Assembly (NCBI GenBank): GCA_965221195.1
Contig: OZ244864.1
Coordinates: forward strand, 620,001-684,000
From: Poriferisodalis sp965221195
GTDB taxonomy: Bacteria; Actinomycetota; Acidimicrobiia; Acidimicrobiales; Poriferisodalaceae
Reading direction: 5' to 3'
Length of the DNA stretch: 64,000 nucleotides
This document shows, piece by piece, positions 32,498 through 42,067 of this stretch. Positions within the stretch are counted from its first letter, which is position 1. The number at the start of each line of letters is the position of its first letter. The notes beneath the pieces were generated by a model. It was given only the letters and a program-made list of their open reading frames with translations, did no database searches and was not told the DNA's origin. Made by a program: the position numbers and the translations under genes.

Positions 32498-34389
32498 TGG
32501 AGATATCCAGCAACGATTCCGCCTACCTGGCCTGCCGCTCGCTCTGCTGTGGGCTGGTAGCCGCAGGTGTCACCGATGTAGTCGTGTCGCCCGGCTCGCG
32601 CTCAATGCCGCTGGCGCTCACTGTTGATGCCATGGCAGGGCTGCGCACATGGGTTCGCATCGACGAACGGTCTGCGGGTTACTTCGCTCTGGGACTAGCC
32701 AAGGGCGCTGGGCGGCCAGTGGCGCTGGTATGCACATCGGGCACTGCTGCGGCGAACTACCTGCCAGCCGTGACCGAAGCCCACTACTCAGGGGTGCCGC
32801 TGGTGGTGATCACCGCCGACCGTCCACCGGAACTGCGCGACTGGGGCGCAGGCCAGACCATCGACCAGCACCGAATCTACGGCAGTCATGTGCGCTGGTT
32901 CTGTGAGACACCGGTGGCTTCGGAGCTGCCGCCGCTGCAGGCAGTGCAATGGTTTGGGCTTGCTGCTGCGCGAGCTGTCTCTTTGGCGACAGGTGCCAAT
33001 CCCGGCCCTGTTCATCTCAATGTGCCGTTGCGCGAGCCGTTGGAACCGTTGGCTGGTTCTCACCTTGAGTCGCCCAATGGTCCAGTCTTTCCAGCCGAGG
33101 CAACCAATGCAGCCAATCCAGCGAGTGTCGCAGCGGCGCTGCAAACACCCACACGACACCAAAATGCAGCAGAAACAGAGGCGGAGGCACTGCGGACATT
33201 CGCAGAAGGGGTTGAACGCGGAGTGGTGGTGGCCGGACCGATGTGGGACGGCGAGCAATGGGTGGATGCGGTGGCGGAGTTTTGCCGTTCAACCGGTTGG
33301 CCGTTGCTGGCTGAGCCCTGCTCACAACTGCGACGCGAGCTAGCCGGTGTGGTGGTAACCGACCATCACGATCTACTGCTGCGTACAACATGGGCTGATG
33401 CCACCCCGCCCGAAGCGGTGTTGCGCATAGGCGGAGCGCCAACATGCAAACCGTTGCGGCTGTGGATCGAACGCCACCGGCCTGCGTTCGCTTTCGTTGA
33501 TCCGGCCCACACCTGGGCCGATGCCAGCTTCAGCGTCTCGTTGCACATCGTTGCCGGCCCCGATGTGCTCGCGGCTGCAGCGAACGGTTTGGAGAGTCGT
33601 AGCGGCGGCGGTTGGGCGCAGCGGTGGGCCGCTGCCGACGCTCAAGCAGGCACGGTAATCGACAGCGTGCTCGATGCTGAGTCGCTTGCTGAAGCCGGTG
33701 TAGCTCGCCAGCTCGGGCGCAGCCTGCCGGCTGGACACGCGCTGTATGTGTCAAACTCGATGCCAGTGCGAGACGTCGACACGTATCTGCGTGCTCGGGC
33801 TGAACCGCTGGTTGTGCATGCCAACCGAGGCGCCAGCGGCATTGACGGCATCGTCTCGTGTGCAGCCGGAGTGGCTGCTGGGGGCAAGCCAACGACGGTG
33901 CTTATCGGCGATCTGGCTTTTCGCCATGACCTCAGCGGGCTTGTTGGGGTGTTCGACGCTGCAGTGCCGGTTGACCTCACGGTTGTCGTGGTGGACAACG
34001 GCGGTGGCACGATCTTCTCGTTTCTGCCTGCCTACGGGGTGATCGAGCCGGACGCATTCGGCCGACTGCTCACGACGCCGCCAGCGCATTCCAGCACGGA
34101 GCTTGCGGGCGGGTTGGCAGCAGCGTTCGGGTTCGTGCATCATCGGGTTCGGTCATATGAGGTGCTGGGCGGGCTGTTGGCGCAATCTCGAACAGGCGAT
34201 GGCGTGCGTGTCATCACCGTCGATGTCGATGCCGACGCGAACCGCGACCAGCACCGTCGAATCTCAGCAGCAGTCGAAGCCGCTCTGGCTTCTGAAGAGC
34301 AGCGCTCGTCCCGCCGACGGCACGGTTCAGCTCAAGCTGCTGAAGGCATCGAGTCTGCAATCATTGCTGCAGAGCCAAACTCGCAATGA
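32497..34389 (+). CDS. menD: 2-succinyl-5-enolpyruvyl-6-hydroxy-3-cyclohexene-1-carboxylate synthase
   Basis: A 630-residue ThDP enzyme joining isochorismate and 2-oxoglutarate in menaquinone synthesis. It shows VVVSPGSRSMPLAL, RIDERSAGYFALGLAKGAGRPVAL, CTSGTAAANYLPAVTEAHYSGVPL, TADRPPELRDWGAGQTIDQ and, in the ThDP domain, GDLAFRHDLSGL and DNGGGTIFSFLP. The ATG at 32497 overlaps the menF stop as TGATG, giving translational coupling. An insert of about 40 residues around 200-240 is low-complexity (AEATNAANPASVAAALQ). Confidence 0.96.
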   Translation: MEISSNDSAYLACRSLCCGLVAAGVTDVVVSPGSRSMPLALTVDAMAGLRTWVRIDERSAGYFALGLAKGAGRPVALVCTSGTAAANYLPAVTEAHYSGVPLVVITADRPPELRDWGAGQTIDQHRIYGSHVRWFCETPVASELPPLQAVQWFGLAAARAVSLATGANPGPVHLNVPLREPLEPLAGSHLESPNGPVFPAEATNAANPASVAAALQTPTRHQNAAETEAEALRTFAEGVERGVVVAGPMWDGEQWVDAVAEFCRSTGWPLLAEPCSQLRRELAGVVVTDHHDLLLRTTWADATPPEAVLRIGGAPTCKPLRLWIERHRPAFAFVDPAHTWADASFSVSLHIVAGPDVLAAAANGLESRSGGGWAQRWAAADAQAGTVIDSVLDAESLAEAGVARQLGRSLPAGHALYVSNSMPVRDVDTYLRARAEPLVVHANRGASGIDGIVSCAAGVAAGGKPTTVLIGDLAFRHDLSGLVGVFDAAVPVDLTVVVVDNGGGTIFSFLPAYGVIEPDAFGRLLTTPPAHSSTELAGGLAAAFGFVHHRVRSYEVLGGLLAQSRTGDGVRVITVDVDADANRDQHRRISAAVEAALASEEQRSSRRRHGSAQAAEGIESAIIAAEPNSQ

Positions 34390-34456
34390 CCGGCGATAGT
34401 GCGCCGCACGATTGCTTTCGCGATCCCCGCATACGGCCAGCAGTGCATGGTTCCCG

Positions 34457-35266
34457 ATGAACGACGGAGACACACCGCTGCGGCTCGCCGCAACGGTGAC
34501 CGGCAGCGGGGAGCCAGTTGTGGCGATCCACGGTTTTACCGGCAGCAGCGAGGCGATGGCCCCGCTAATCAAGCGGCTGGGCGGCTGGCAGTGCATCGCG
34601 GTCGACCTACCTGGGCACGGTCGCAGTCCAGCACCGCCAGAGCTGTCTCGTTATCGCATCGAAGCCATGGCAAAGTCAGTTGCCAAACACACAACGGCCG
34701 TGCCTGATGGTCCGTGTCACGTCATCGGTTATTCGATGGGCGGACGCGTCGCGCTTGCGCTCGCCGTCGCGTACCCACAGGAGTGCCGGTCTCTCACTCT
34801 CATCAGCACGACCGCAGGCATAACCAACGAAACAGAACGCACTGCCCGCCGACAAGCGGACGAAGCACTGGCGGACCGGCTCAACCAGCACGGTCTCGAC
34901 CAGTTCGTCGACGACTGGATGGCAGCGCCGATGTGGGACACCCTGCGCGTACGGCTCAGCCCCGCCGAATGGGAGGCCTCAATACGTCAGCGACGCAGAT
35001 GCAACCCAGTGGGGCTGGCTAATGCGCTACGTGCCGGCGGAACAGGGTCGATGACTCCTCTGTGGGATCACTTAGACACTCTTGATGTGCCAACGCTGAT
35101 CGTGTGCGGAGAACTCGACACCAAGTTCGTTCGGATCGCCCGCCAGATGAACCAACTACTACCAAGCAGCGATCTCGCCATCTTGGCCAACACCGGCCAC
35201 GCAGCACACCTCGAAGCCCCCGAAGAATGTGCTAACGCCATCGGTAAGCACCTCACCAAAAACTGA
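34457..35266 (+). CDS. menH: MenH-like alpha/beta hydrolase (SHCHC synthase)
   Basis: A 269-residue alpha/beta hydrolase. AIHGFTGSSEAM is the oxyanion turn, GYSMGGRVALALA the nucleophile elbow, and the C-terminal NTGHAAHLEAPEE supplies the catalytic histidine; CGELDTKF carries the acid. In the menaquinone pathway MenH removes pyruvate from the MenD product. The ATG at 34457 is chosen because homology starts just after it. It lies 67 bases downstream of menD. Confidence 0.87.
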   Translation: MNDGDTPLRLAATVTGSGEPVVAIHGFTGSSEAMAPLIKRLGGWQCIAVDLPGHGRSPAPPELSRYRIEAMAKSVAKHTTAVPDGPCHVIGYSMGGRVALALAVAYPQECRSLTLISTTAGITNETERTARRQADEALADRLNQHGLDQFVDDWMAAPMWDTLRVRLSPAEWEASIRQRRRCNPVGLANALRAGGTGSMTPLWDHLDTLDVPTLIVCGELDTKFVRIARQMNQLLPSSDLAILANTGHAAHLEAPEECANAIGKHLTKN

Positions 35267-35462
35267 ACGCGAACAAGTTTCTCAAACGACCGCGGCAACC
35301 GATCGATACTGAGTATCCAACTGGCTGTCATTCTGCGTTACTAACGAACTATGACGAGCGCCCTAGCGATGGCATTCTGAGAGCCGCGTGGCGGACGTAA
35401 ACGAATAGCGCAAACGGGCCGGTCGATACCAACGATGTGGTTGTGACAGCACATGCATGTTG

Positions 35463-37304
35463 TCAGCCCAACCACTTGATGGCGAGCATTGCTACCGCTC
35501 CAACGAGCAGTACTACACCGAGCGCTGCCGATACGGCCCGTTCAACGCGATGGTCGGCGTAACCGACGAGTTCAAGCCGCCAGCCGGGCGGCTGACCGCG
35601 AAGTTTCTGCGCGTCTTTGCTGACTTCACGCAACGTGGGCGTATCAAGCTCGTGCCGTTTCTCAATCAGATCGAACCCCAAAAACAAAAACGCCGCGGCA
35701 ACGGTCATCGACACTGTGTCATGCACCCACCCCGCAAACGGTGTCACGTCTCCATCAGGGCGCACCATGATCGCCGCCGCAGCGGTGACAGCCGCAAACA
35801 TGGCAAGCACAGCCGGCTCAGCGAACCCGCGGCCCTGCTGGCGAAGATTCACGAACCGCTCAACGTCAACAAGCAGACCAGTGCGAGCATCGCTGTCGGC
35901 AGTGCAATCAGCCTCATCGACCAGCAGCGCAAGCCGAGCGCGCAGGCTCAGATACGACCTAGCAAGGTCAGCCGGACGTGACGCACTGTCCACTTCCCGA
36001 AGATCAGCCATCGCCCGGTTCGCCGTATCGGCGGGCAGTCTGCCGTCACGTCCCATCGCGTCGAGACGATGGTGTAAATCGACCATCAGATCATCGCAAC
36101 TACGGCGTAACTCAGCGATCCGTGCTTGGCGGAACGAATAGATCAGTGTGAACACCGTCGCCAGCACACCGACCATGCCCCAGTACTCCACCACCGACCA
36201 CACCTGCCAACCATCAGGCAGCCAGTCGTCGCGGAACAACACCAACACCCCCGCGCCCCACAACGCAAGAACCACCGCCCGGTAACCGTGACCGCCACGG
36301 CCCTGCCGTGTGCCCGTGCCCTCAGGGTCAAGATGCATCACCATGTTCACCGCAACCACACCAGCAGCCCCCGCGATCAACAGGTCTGGTCGAGCGATAT
36401 CGGTTGATCCTGATAACGCAAGCAACAAAAGCGCCGCAACAGGAACCATGTAGTACAAGGTGTTGATTCCGGCAGATGACTTGCCTTGGGTTTCGCGTGC
36501 GAGATGATTCGCTTCGTGCAGACACCAGCCGCCCGCCATCTGCGCTGCGCCAGCCGCTATGGCCAATAGCAGCCCTTTCGTTGTGACTGTCATGTCGTTG
36601 GTGACGGCTGACACAACCAGCAGCAGTGGTATCAGCAAGGATTGGGCGGCTACCAAACCGGCTGTTGTGACGGCTGTTGCGTTTTGGGCTGCTGTGCGCT
36701 GCTGATGCTTGCCTGTCACCTGAGCAACCGCGGTGGACGCTGCCGTGCAAGCAGCAGCCGCCAAAGCCAGTAGAACACCCCACAGTGTGGTTTTTGACCA
36801 TTCCAAGTTCGTGGTGTCGCTGAAGATCACTAGCGCAACACCGACACTGCCGACGGCGAGCATCACGAGCATCGCTGAGATGCCTGAAATTTCCCGAGAA
36901 ATGCCTACCGGATCGGTGCCAGATTCGGTGTCGAGCATCAGCCTGCCCCACATGGCGCTGACTGTGATTACCCCGAACAGCAAGGGCCACGCCTCGAAAA
37001 TCACTGTCAGAATCGCCGGGTCCGCGAGCGTCGCGGCGACAGCGAACAAAGGCCACGACAACTGGAACAGCACCAACAGGCACACAAATTTCTTCTGCGC
37101 TGCCCGAAGGTCGGCGAGCATGACCACCTTTGGATTGCCTTGCCCGGCGCGGCGTGCGGTGATCTGACGAACGCCGCCATGCAGAACAGCGCGTGACCCG
37201 TACCAGATCGCCGTGAACAGCCACGGCGACATGTCTTGAACCGCTGTATATGTCAACAGCGGTTGAGCAGAGAACAAAGCCACAGCCGCAAGCATCCACA
37301 GCAC
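35463..37304 (-). CDS. Multi-span membrane protein with EamA/DMT-like N-terminal region
   Basis: A 613-residue protein from a GTG at 37304. About ten spans in the first 340 residues (LLTYTAVQDMSPWLFTAIWYG, LLVLFQLSWPLFAVAATLA, WPLLFGVITVSAMWG, LWGVLLALAAAACTAAS) resemble the DMT transporter fold. A second membrane block, a soluble helical region (about 400-490) and two C-terminal spans follow. The substrate is unknown. Upstream, an ATG overlapping the stop of the coiled-coil gene opens a frame that crosses a G20 tract; with 19 or 22 G it would join this ORF in frame. The true N-terminus is therefore in question. Confidence 0.72.
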   Translation of the reverse strand: MLWMLAAVALFSAQPLLTYTAVQDMSPWLFTAIWYGSRAVLHGGVRQITARRAGQGNPKVVMLADLRAAQKKFVCLLVLFQLSWPLFAVAATLADPAILTVIFEAWPLLFGVITVSAMWGRLMLDTESGTDPVGISREISGISAMLVMLAVGSVGVALVIFSDTTNLEWSKTTLWGVLLALAAAACTAASTAVAQVTGKHQQRTAAQNATAVTTAGLVAAQSLLIPLLLVVSAVTNDMTVTTKGLLLAIAAGAAQMAGGWCLHEANHLARETQGKSSAGINTLYYMVPVAALLLLALSGSTDIARPDLLIAGAAGVVAVNMVMHLDPEGTGTRQGRGGHGYRAVVLALWGAGVLVLFRDDWLPDGWQVWSVVEYWGMVGVLATVFTLIYSFRQARIAELRRSCDDLMVDLHHRLDAMGRDGRLPADTANRAMADLREVDSASRPADLARSYLSLRARLALLVDEADCTADSDARTGLLVDVERFVNLRQQGRGFAEPAVLAMFAAVTAAAAIMVRPDGDVTPFAGWVHDTVSMTVAAAFLFLGFDLIEKRHELDTPTLREVSKDAQKLRGQPPGWRLELVGYADHRVERAVSAALGVVLLVGAVAMLAIKWLG

Positions 37305-37350
37305 CGGGGAACCACCGCCAATGCGTCGTGCATCAGGCGACGACGCTAAG

Positions 37351-37370
37351 CCCCCCCCCCCCCCCCCCCC
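37351..37370 (-). repeat. Homopolymer of 20 G (minus strand), candidate phase-variation tract
   Basis: An uninterrupted run of 20 C on the plus strand, G on the coding strand, 47 bases ahead of the GTG of the membrane protein gene. It lies inside a frame begun by the ATG at 37413-37411. Confidence 0.9.
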
Positions 37371-37412
37371 ATTCCCGTTGGATGTGGCCAGTTTCGGCCT
37401 GTTTCTGCGCCA

Positions 37413-37919
37413 TCAGCTGCCGAGGCCGCCGGAGATCTCAGATTGAGCAGCGGACGAAGTCGAACCATCTTCTTCGGGGCCGATGTTGAGATGGGTTTCG
37501 ATACGCGCCAGCCGTTCGGCGTGGTCAAGCAAGATGGTGGTCATCTCGCTGCGAAAAGTTTCAATGTCACCTCGGAGGCTGTCAATCTGGCTAGTGGTGT
37601 CGGCACGAAGGCTGTCAATCTGGCTAGTGGTGTCGGCACGAAGGCTGTCAATCTGACTGGTGGTGTCGCTGCGAAGACTGCTGATTTCGGCGCGGAGGCT
37701 GTCGATGTCGCTGCTGAGGCCATTGAGGCTGAAGAACAGCAGCCCGAACATTGCGGTGATGAGGGCTGCGACGATGGCGGTGGGCAGAGGGACAACAAGC
37801 GCGCTGCGGGTCTGGTGGGGTGTGCGGCCGGGTTGGGGCAGCGGCTGCGCACCGGGGTTGTCTGTGGCGCCAGCGGATGTGTCGGCGCCTTCGGCGGTCA
37901 TGGTGGTGATGGTAGTCAT
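37413..37919 (-). CDS. Membrane-anchored coiled-coil protein with 11-residue repeats
   Basis: A 168-residue protein from the ATG at 37919 with GAGG upstream. Residues about 25-45 are Pro-rich; a membrane span follows (VVPLPTAIVAALITAMFGLL), then a coiled coil built from 11-residue units (SLRADTTSQID) repeated three times, a DNA repeat of 33 bases at about 37565-37670. The tail (IGPEEDGSTSSAAQ) is acidic. It could organise the neighbouring membrane protein; function unknown. Its TGA stop overlaps an ATG as TGATG. Confidence 0.75.
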   Translation of the reverse strand: MTTITTMTAEGADTSAGATDNPGAQPLPQPGRTPHQTRSALVVPLPTAIVAALITAMFGLLFFSLNGLSSDIDSLRAEISSLRSDTTSQIDSLRADTTSQIDSLRADTTSQIDSLRGDIETFRSEMTTILLDHAERLARIETHLNIGPEEDGSTSSAAQSEISGGLGS

Positions 37920-38298
37920 GGCACCTCGGGTTAACGGGTCACTGGTGCGTGTCGCAGAAGAAGCTCGGGGTTCTCTCCGGGAGGGGAGAACGGCGTTAAC
38001 TCTGACTGCGACCGCAACAACGGCTCGGCGGATAGGTTTGCTGCACTCAAGTACACGAAATATATTGAACATGTTTCACAAGGTCCAAATTGTTTTCACA
38101 ATCGGTGCGGCCTGAGCCGCAGACGGTCTGCGGTCTGTGTCATCTGCGCTCGGTGAAGACAAACGCTGCTGCGGAGTGCCGTGCTCTCATGCGCCGCGCC
38201 TCATTCCGTAACCTTCTCCACCTAGGTCGACTGGGTCGGCGTTCACATCAAACCCGCCAACGTTCACGTCTGAGGAACCGAGAGAACCAAGCAAGGCC
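37920..38298. promoter_or_regulatory. Divergent intergenic region with AT-rich promoter zone
   Basis: This 379-base gap separates the coiled-coil gene from the M48 protease gene. An AT-rich stretch at about 38055-38105 is the likely promoter area for both directions. A hairpin, CCGCAGA/TCTGCGG with loop CGG, lies at about 38117-38133 on the protease side. No credible gene is seen. Confidence 0.45.
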
Positions 38299-39207
38299 AT
38301 GACTGACCCCAAGAAGAACAGCCCCGAGAAGAACGGTCGTCGCATCGGAGACTGGGCATCGTGGATCACGGTGGCCGCTTTGGGGTTGCTGTTGCCGGTC
38401 AGCGTGTTGTGCTGCGCGGCGCTGTTGCTGCCCCTGCGACTGTTTTGGGATGACGCTTTCTGGCTGATCTACGTGTACTTCGGGCTCGGCATCACCGTGC
38501 TCATCCCGGGAATTGATCGCTTCTTCTGGCGGTTGACAGCACGCGACGCGCGAGACCCGAACGCCGCCGAGCAAACCCGGCTAGATGCCGCATGGGCAGA
38601 AGTGATGCGTCGCAGCAAGCGAACTGACGGCTCAAAGTACCGCCTGCTGGTCATTGAGACCGACGAAGTCAACGCCATGGCCGGCGGTGCTCGTCTCGTC
38701 TTCGTCACAACTGCCGCTCTAGATGTCTTGGACGACGAAACGTTGTCCGGTGTGCTCGCACACGAGCTTGGCCATCACGTCGGACTGCACCCAATCGTGC
38801 TGGCGCTTGAGGTCTGGTTCATGCGGCCGATCACATGGACGCTGTACGCATCCGCGGGCCTGTCGAATATCGGTGTAGCGCTCGCCGAGTCGTTCCAAGG
38901 AGGCATCCTGAGGCTTCTCGCGTCGATTGTGGCACTGGCGTTCCGCGCCTTCGCATGGGTGCTCTTCGCCCTCAGCTGGGTTGCAATCACCGTCTTTCGC
39001 TTCACCGGTCGAGGTGCCGAGTACCGCGCGGACCGGTTCGCGGCTGTCAATGGCTTCGGGGCAGTAATCTCAGAATTCCTCGAAGTTGTGTCAGAAATCG
39101 AAGAAAAGTCCGGCCTCGGTCGCAATCGTCAGATGGTGGAAATCATCGCCAGCACCCACCCGCCCGCAGCCAAACGGCTTCGTCGGCTCCGACGGCACAT
39201 GCGTTAA
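38299..39207 (+). CDS. M48-family zinc metalloprotease (HtpX-like membrane peptidase)
   Basis: A 302-residue protein. Two N-terminal spans (about 20-70) are followed by the zinc motif HELGHH starting at residue 155; the third ligand is the Glu of AEYRADRFAA. NAMAGGARLVFVTTAALDVL before it and ASTHPPAAKRLRRL at the end are typical of HtpX/Oma1-type peptidases that remove damaged membrane proteins. A further hydrophobic pair lies around 200-235. ATG at 38299. Confidence 0.92.
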   Translation: MTDPKKNSPEKNGRRIGDWASWITVAALGLLLPVSVLCCAALLLPLRLFWDDAFWLIYVYFGLGITVLIPGIDRFFWRLTARDARDPNAAEQTRLDAAWAEVMRRSKRTDGSKYRLLVIETDEVNAMAGGARLVFVTTAALDVLDDETLSGVLAHELGHHVGLHPIVLALEVWFMRPITWTLYASAGLSNIGVALAESFQGGILRLLASIVALAFRAFAWVLFALSWVAITVFRFTGRGAEYRADRFAAVNGFGAVISEFLEVVSEIEEKSGLGRNRQMVEIIASTHPPAAKRLRRLRRHMR

Positions 39208-39359
39208 CCCAAACGGCCCTTCACACTTAGGGTACGGCTACAACGTAGACCTGAGTTGCAGACCTCAGTTCCAGAGTCCAGTTGCATTTGTTCCGAATCC
39301 CTTGTTTCCCGATGCAGCGCAGCAATGCAGCACGGCACCCCGCAATACAGCACCCCGAT

Positions 39360-39755
39360 TCAGCTCAGCGGGAACTCAAACGCGTCGGGCAGCAAGTCGC
39401 CGACAGTGGTGTCCTCGTTCACTGCGCAGCTGGGGCCGCCTGCTTCAAGCAGCAACTGGCGGCATCTGCCACACGGAGCAAGCAAAGCACCGTCTGCATC
39501 GGTGACAGTCACCGCCAACAAGCGGCCGCCGCCGCTGCGATGCAGTTCACAGACCAGGGCGCACTCAGCACAGAGCGTCAGCCCATAAGAGGCGTTCTCA
39601 ACATTGCAGCCGGTGACAATGCGACCGTCGTCAACAAGGCCCGCCGCGCCGACGCGGTAGTTCGAGTACGGCGCGTAGGCCTTGCGCGATGCATCGTGGG
39701 CCCGAGCCCGCAGATCAGCCCAAGGGATATCTGTGTCATCGGTCATAGCGATCAT
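39360..39755 (-). CDS. cdd: Cytidine deaminase
   Basis: A 131-residue enzyme that deaminates cytidine and deoxycytidine. AYAPYSNYRVGAA, GCNVENASYGLTLCAE and PCGRCRQLLLE provide the catalytic glutamate and three zinc cysteines of the homotetrameric type. The ATG at 39755 with GGGGG upstream is preferred (39746 is possible); the frame reaches 40127 but that part is antisense to menC. Full length. Confidence 0.95.
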   Translation of the reverse strand: MIAMTDDTDIPWADLRARAHDASRKAYAPYSNYRVGAAGLVDDGRIVTGCNVENASYGLTLCAECALVCELHRSGGGRLLAVTVTDADGALLAPCGRCRQLLLEAGGPSCAVNEDTTVGDLLPDAFEFPLS

Positions 39756-39860
39756 GGCCCCCGCATCGTCTCCCGCATCCTCTGAGCATCGTCTGATCAC
39801 CCTCTGCGCGTCGAGAGTACGACCACAACGTCTAGATGCTGGGCCAATAGTGTTCACCTC

Positions 39861-40916
39861 GTGCAGGTGACGCTGCAGGAATTCGAACTGCCGCTTGTGC
39901 AGCCGCTGCTGACCGCTCACGGCTCGATCACCGTGCGTCGCGGCATCGAGATACGTGTGGGCGGTGACGCTTGTGTAGGCACGGGCGAAGCGGCGCCACT
40001 GCCGGGCTTCGGCGTCGAAACCTACGACGAGGCGTTGGCAGCGTTGAAGCGCTGGGCTCAGAACCCTGAAGAAGAACCGCCAAGCGAACCGTGCGCGGCT
40101 GCTGCTGTGGAATCGGCGCTCACGCATCTCGATGCCGAGATTGAAGGCGTCACGTTGTCAACATTGCTAACCGAAGCTGTGCCCGCCCAGCGACGCATTG
40201 CCACCCACGCCTTGGTATCCGACTTGGACCCTGAGATTGCAGCCCAACGCGCAGCACAAGCCGCTGCAGCAGGCCATCTAGCCGTGAAACTCAAGGTTGC
40301 AGCACACCATCGCAACAGCACGAACGGCAACGCCGACACCGGCCCAACCAACACTGGCCCCACCGCTGCGGACCAGTCAGCACGCATCGCAGCAGTCCGC
40401 CGCGCTCTGCCCGCCGGCGTGGCCCTGCGACTAGATGCCAACGGCGGCTGGGACCGCTCCACAGCAGTGAAGGTGCTGCGTCCGGTCGGCCACCTCGACA
40501 TCGAATTCGTAGAAGAACCCACTCCCCAACCGGCCGATTGGGCGCAGATCAGCCGCACGGTCGGCATCGGGATAGCCGCCGATGAGCACTTGCGCGGTAC
40601 CCAAGCGCTAGACCGGTTGATTGAAGTGGGTGCCATTGAAGTTGCTGTGCTCAAGCCAGCGGTACTGGGCGGCCCGCACGCCGTCTACGACATGGCTCGA
40701 CGGGCGGCGATGCGCGGTGTGCGTTCGGTGGTGTCGTCGTTTATCTGCGGACCAGCTGGCCTGCGCGTCGCACGTGAAACCGCAGTCGCAGTAGATCCTC
40801 ATGGCGTACACGGCATCGGAACCGCCACCCTGTTCGCCGATCCACTGCCGACAGACGTGATGCCCACCGACGGCTACCTGCCGGTGGGTACCGGGACCTC
40901 AACGAACAACTCATAA
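39861..40916 (+). CDS. menC: o-Succinylbenzoate synthase
   Basis: A 351-residue enolase-superfamily enzyme dehydrating the MenH product in menaquinone synthesis. AHGSITVRRGIEIRV, GTGEAAPLPGFGVETYDEAL, the catalytic KLKV, LDANGGWD, FVEEPTPQPADWA, ADEHLRGTQ and LKPAVLGGP match the family. A Thr/Asn-rich loop (NSTNGNADTGPTNTGPT) sits just after the catalytic lysine. The GTG at 39861 lies seven bases behind TAGTGT (39848-39853), so a leaderless transcript is likely. Confidence 0.94.
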   Translation: MQVTLQEFELPLVQPLLTAHGSITVRRGIEIRVGGDACVGTGEAAPLPGFGVETYDEALAALKRWAQNPEEEPPSEPCAAAAVESALTHLDAEIEGVTLSTLLTEAVPAQRRIATHALVSDLDPEIAAQRAAQAAAAGHLAVKLKVAAHHRNSTNGNADTGPTNTGPTAADQSARIAAVRRALPAGVALRLDANGGWDRSTAVKVLRPVGHLDIEFVEEPTPQPADWAQISRTVGIGIAADEHLRGTQALDRLIEVGAIEVAVLKPAVLGGPHAVYDMARRAAMRGVRSVVSSFICGPAGLRVARETAVAVDPHGVHGIGTATLFADPLPTDVMPTDGYLPVGTGTSTNNS

Positions 40917-40956
40917 CAAACAGAAACCCGGCAACACCACAGGAAGCTCTTCGACT

Positions 40957-41979
40957 TCAGAGGCGCCAGCGTTGCGTCTTGCCGAGTGGGGTCTGGGGCA
41001 GTTCGCTGACCACTTCGAGACGCTGGGGAGCGCAATAGGCGGGCAGGTGCTCTTTGACGACATCGCGGAGTGCCTCTAGGTCGGGGGGTTGGGCTGAGTC
41101 CGCGGGGACAACGACCGCGGTGACAGCATGGCCCCAATCTGGATCCGGCCTCCCGATCACCGCCACTTCGTTGATGTCGGACAGTTCGGCAAGGATCCGT
41201 TCGACAGAGGCCGGCCAAACTTTCTCGCCGCCGGTGGCAATCATGTCGTCTGTCCGTCCGAACACCGACAGTCGGCCGTCGTCGGTGAGAACGCCTGAGT
41301 CGCCCGTCGGATACCAACCATCTTCGGTTCGAGGGTCGGTGCCGTCCCGGTAGCAGCGCAACAACATCTCACAACGCAACTGCACCTCACCGGCTCGGAT
41401 GCGTAATTCGACACCGTCGAGCGGCCAACCCTCGTACACCACGCCGCTGAAAGTCTCAGTCATGCCGTAGGTCGCAACGGTGTTGGAGGGGCGCTGAGCA
41501 GGCACGGCAGAACCGCCTAGCAGGACCACTCGGAACGTTGAGGGATCGATGCGGGCAAGCGCAGTCGGCACCAACGACGTGAGCGTCGCACCGCGACGGG
41601 CAGCCGCCTCGACAGCGGTTGCGTCGAAGCCGTCATGCACCACCAGTGGTGTGTCGGTCAACAACGCTCGAACGACTACGGCTAGCCCGCCGACATGTGC
41701 AAGCGGCAGGCACGCCAGCCAACAGTCAGCGCTGGGGTCAACAGCTAGCGCTGAACTTGTCGCCATTGCATTGGCCGCGATAGCTCGGTGGGTGAGAACG
41801 GCACCCTTCGGCTCGCCTGTGCTGCCGCTGGTGGCCATTACTAACGCATCGCCGGTCTCGACGGGCCAGCCACCACGCTGACGGTGACGGCCGGTGCTAT
41901 CGACCACGAAACTGGCGCCCATACGTTCGACGAGCGACTGTTGGGCCGCATCGGGCAGCCGCTGATCAACGGGCAGCAC
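40957..41979 (-). CDS. menE: o-Succinylbenzoate-CoA ligase (MenE-type)
   Basis: An AMP-binding enzyme, 340 residues from the first standard start (GTG at 41979). MATSGSTGEPKGAVLTH is the P-loop, VATYGMTETFSGV, GWYPTGDSGVL and RTDDMIATGGEKVWP are the adenylation motifs, and TPLGKTQRWRL the catalytic lysine. It is short, as usual for actinobacterial MenE, and convergent with menC. Coding sequence similar to homologues continues upstream (LVALALVGGERFVAELQRAW) to a stop at about 42100 without ATG, GTG or TTG, so the true start may be a CTG near 42054 or 42063. Confidence 0.88.
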   Translation of the reverse strand: MLPVDQRLPDAAQQSLVERMGASFVVDSTGRHRQRGGWPVETGDALVMATSGSTGEPKGAVLTHRAIAANAMATSSALAVDPSADCWLACLPLAHVGGLAVVVRALLTDTPLVVHDGFDATAVEAAARRGATLTSLVPTALARIDPSTFRVVLLGGSAVPAQRPSNTVATYGMTETFSGVVYEGWPLDGVELRIRAGEVQLRCEMLLRCYRDGTDPRTEDGWYPTGDSGVLTDDGRLSVFGRTDDMIATGGEKVWPASVERILAELSDINEVAVIGRPDPDWGHAVTAVVVPADSAQPPDLEALRDVVKEHLPAYCAPQRLEVVSELPQTPLGKTQRWRL

Positions 41980-42067
41980 CGCATCGCCGGCATCCCAGGC
42001 GCGCTGCAGCTCCGCGACGAATCGCTCGCCGCCGACTAGTGCTAGTGCTACCAGTCGGTTCAGGTGC

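Noticed and set aside
36328..37299. 323-codon minus-strand ORF overlapping the membrane protein
   Set aside because: Alternative frame of the membrane gene; lacks hydrophobic spans and family motifs.
37346..37528. 60-codon ORF ending in a glycine run
   Set aside because: Third-frame reading of the coiled-coil gene end and the G20 tract; no independent support.
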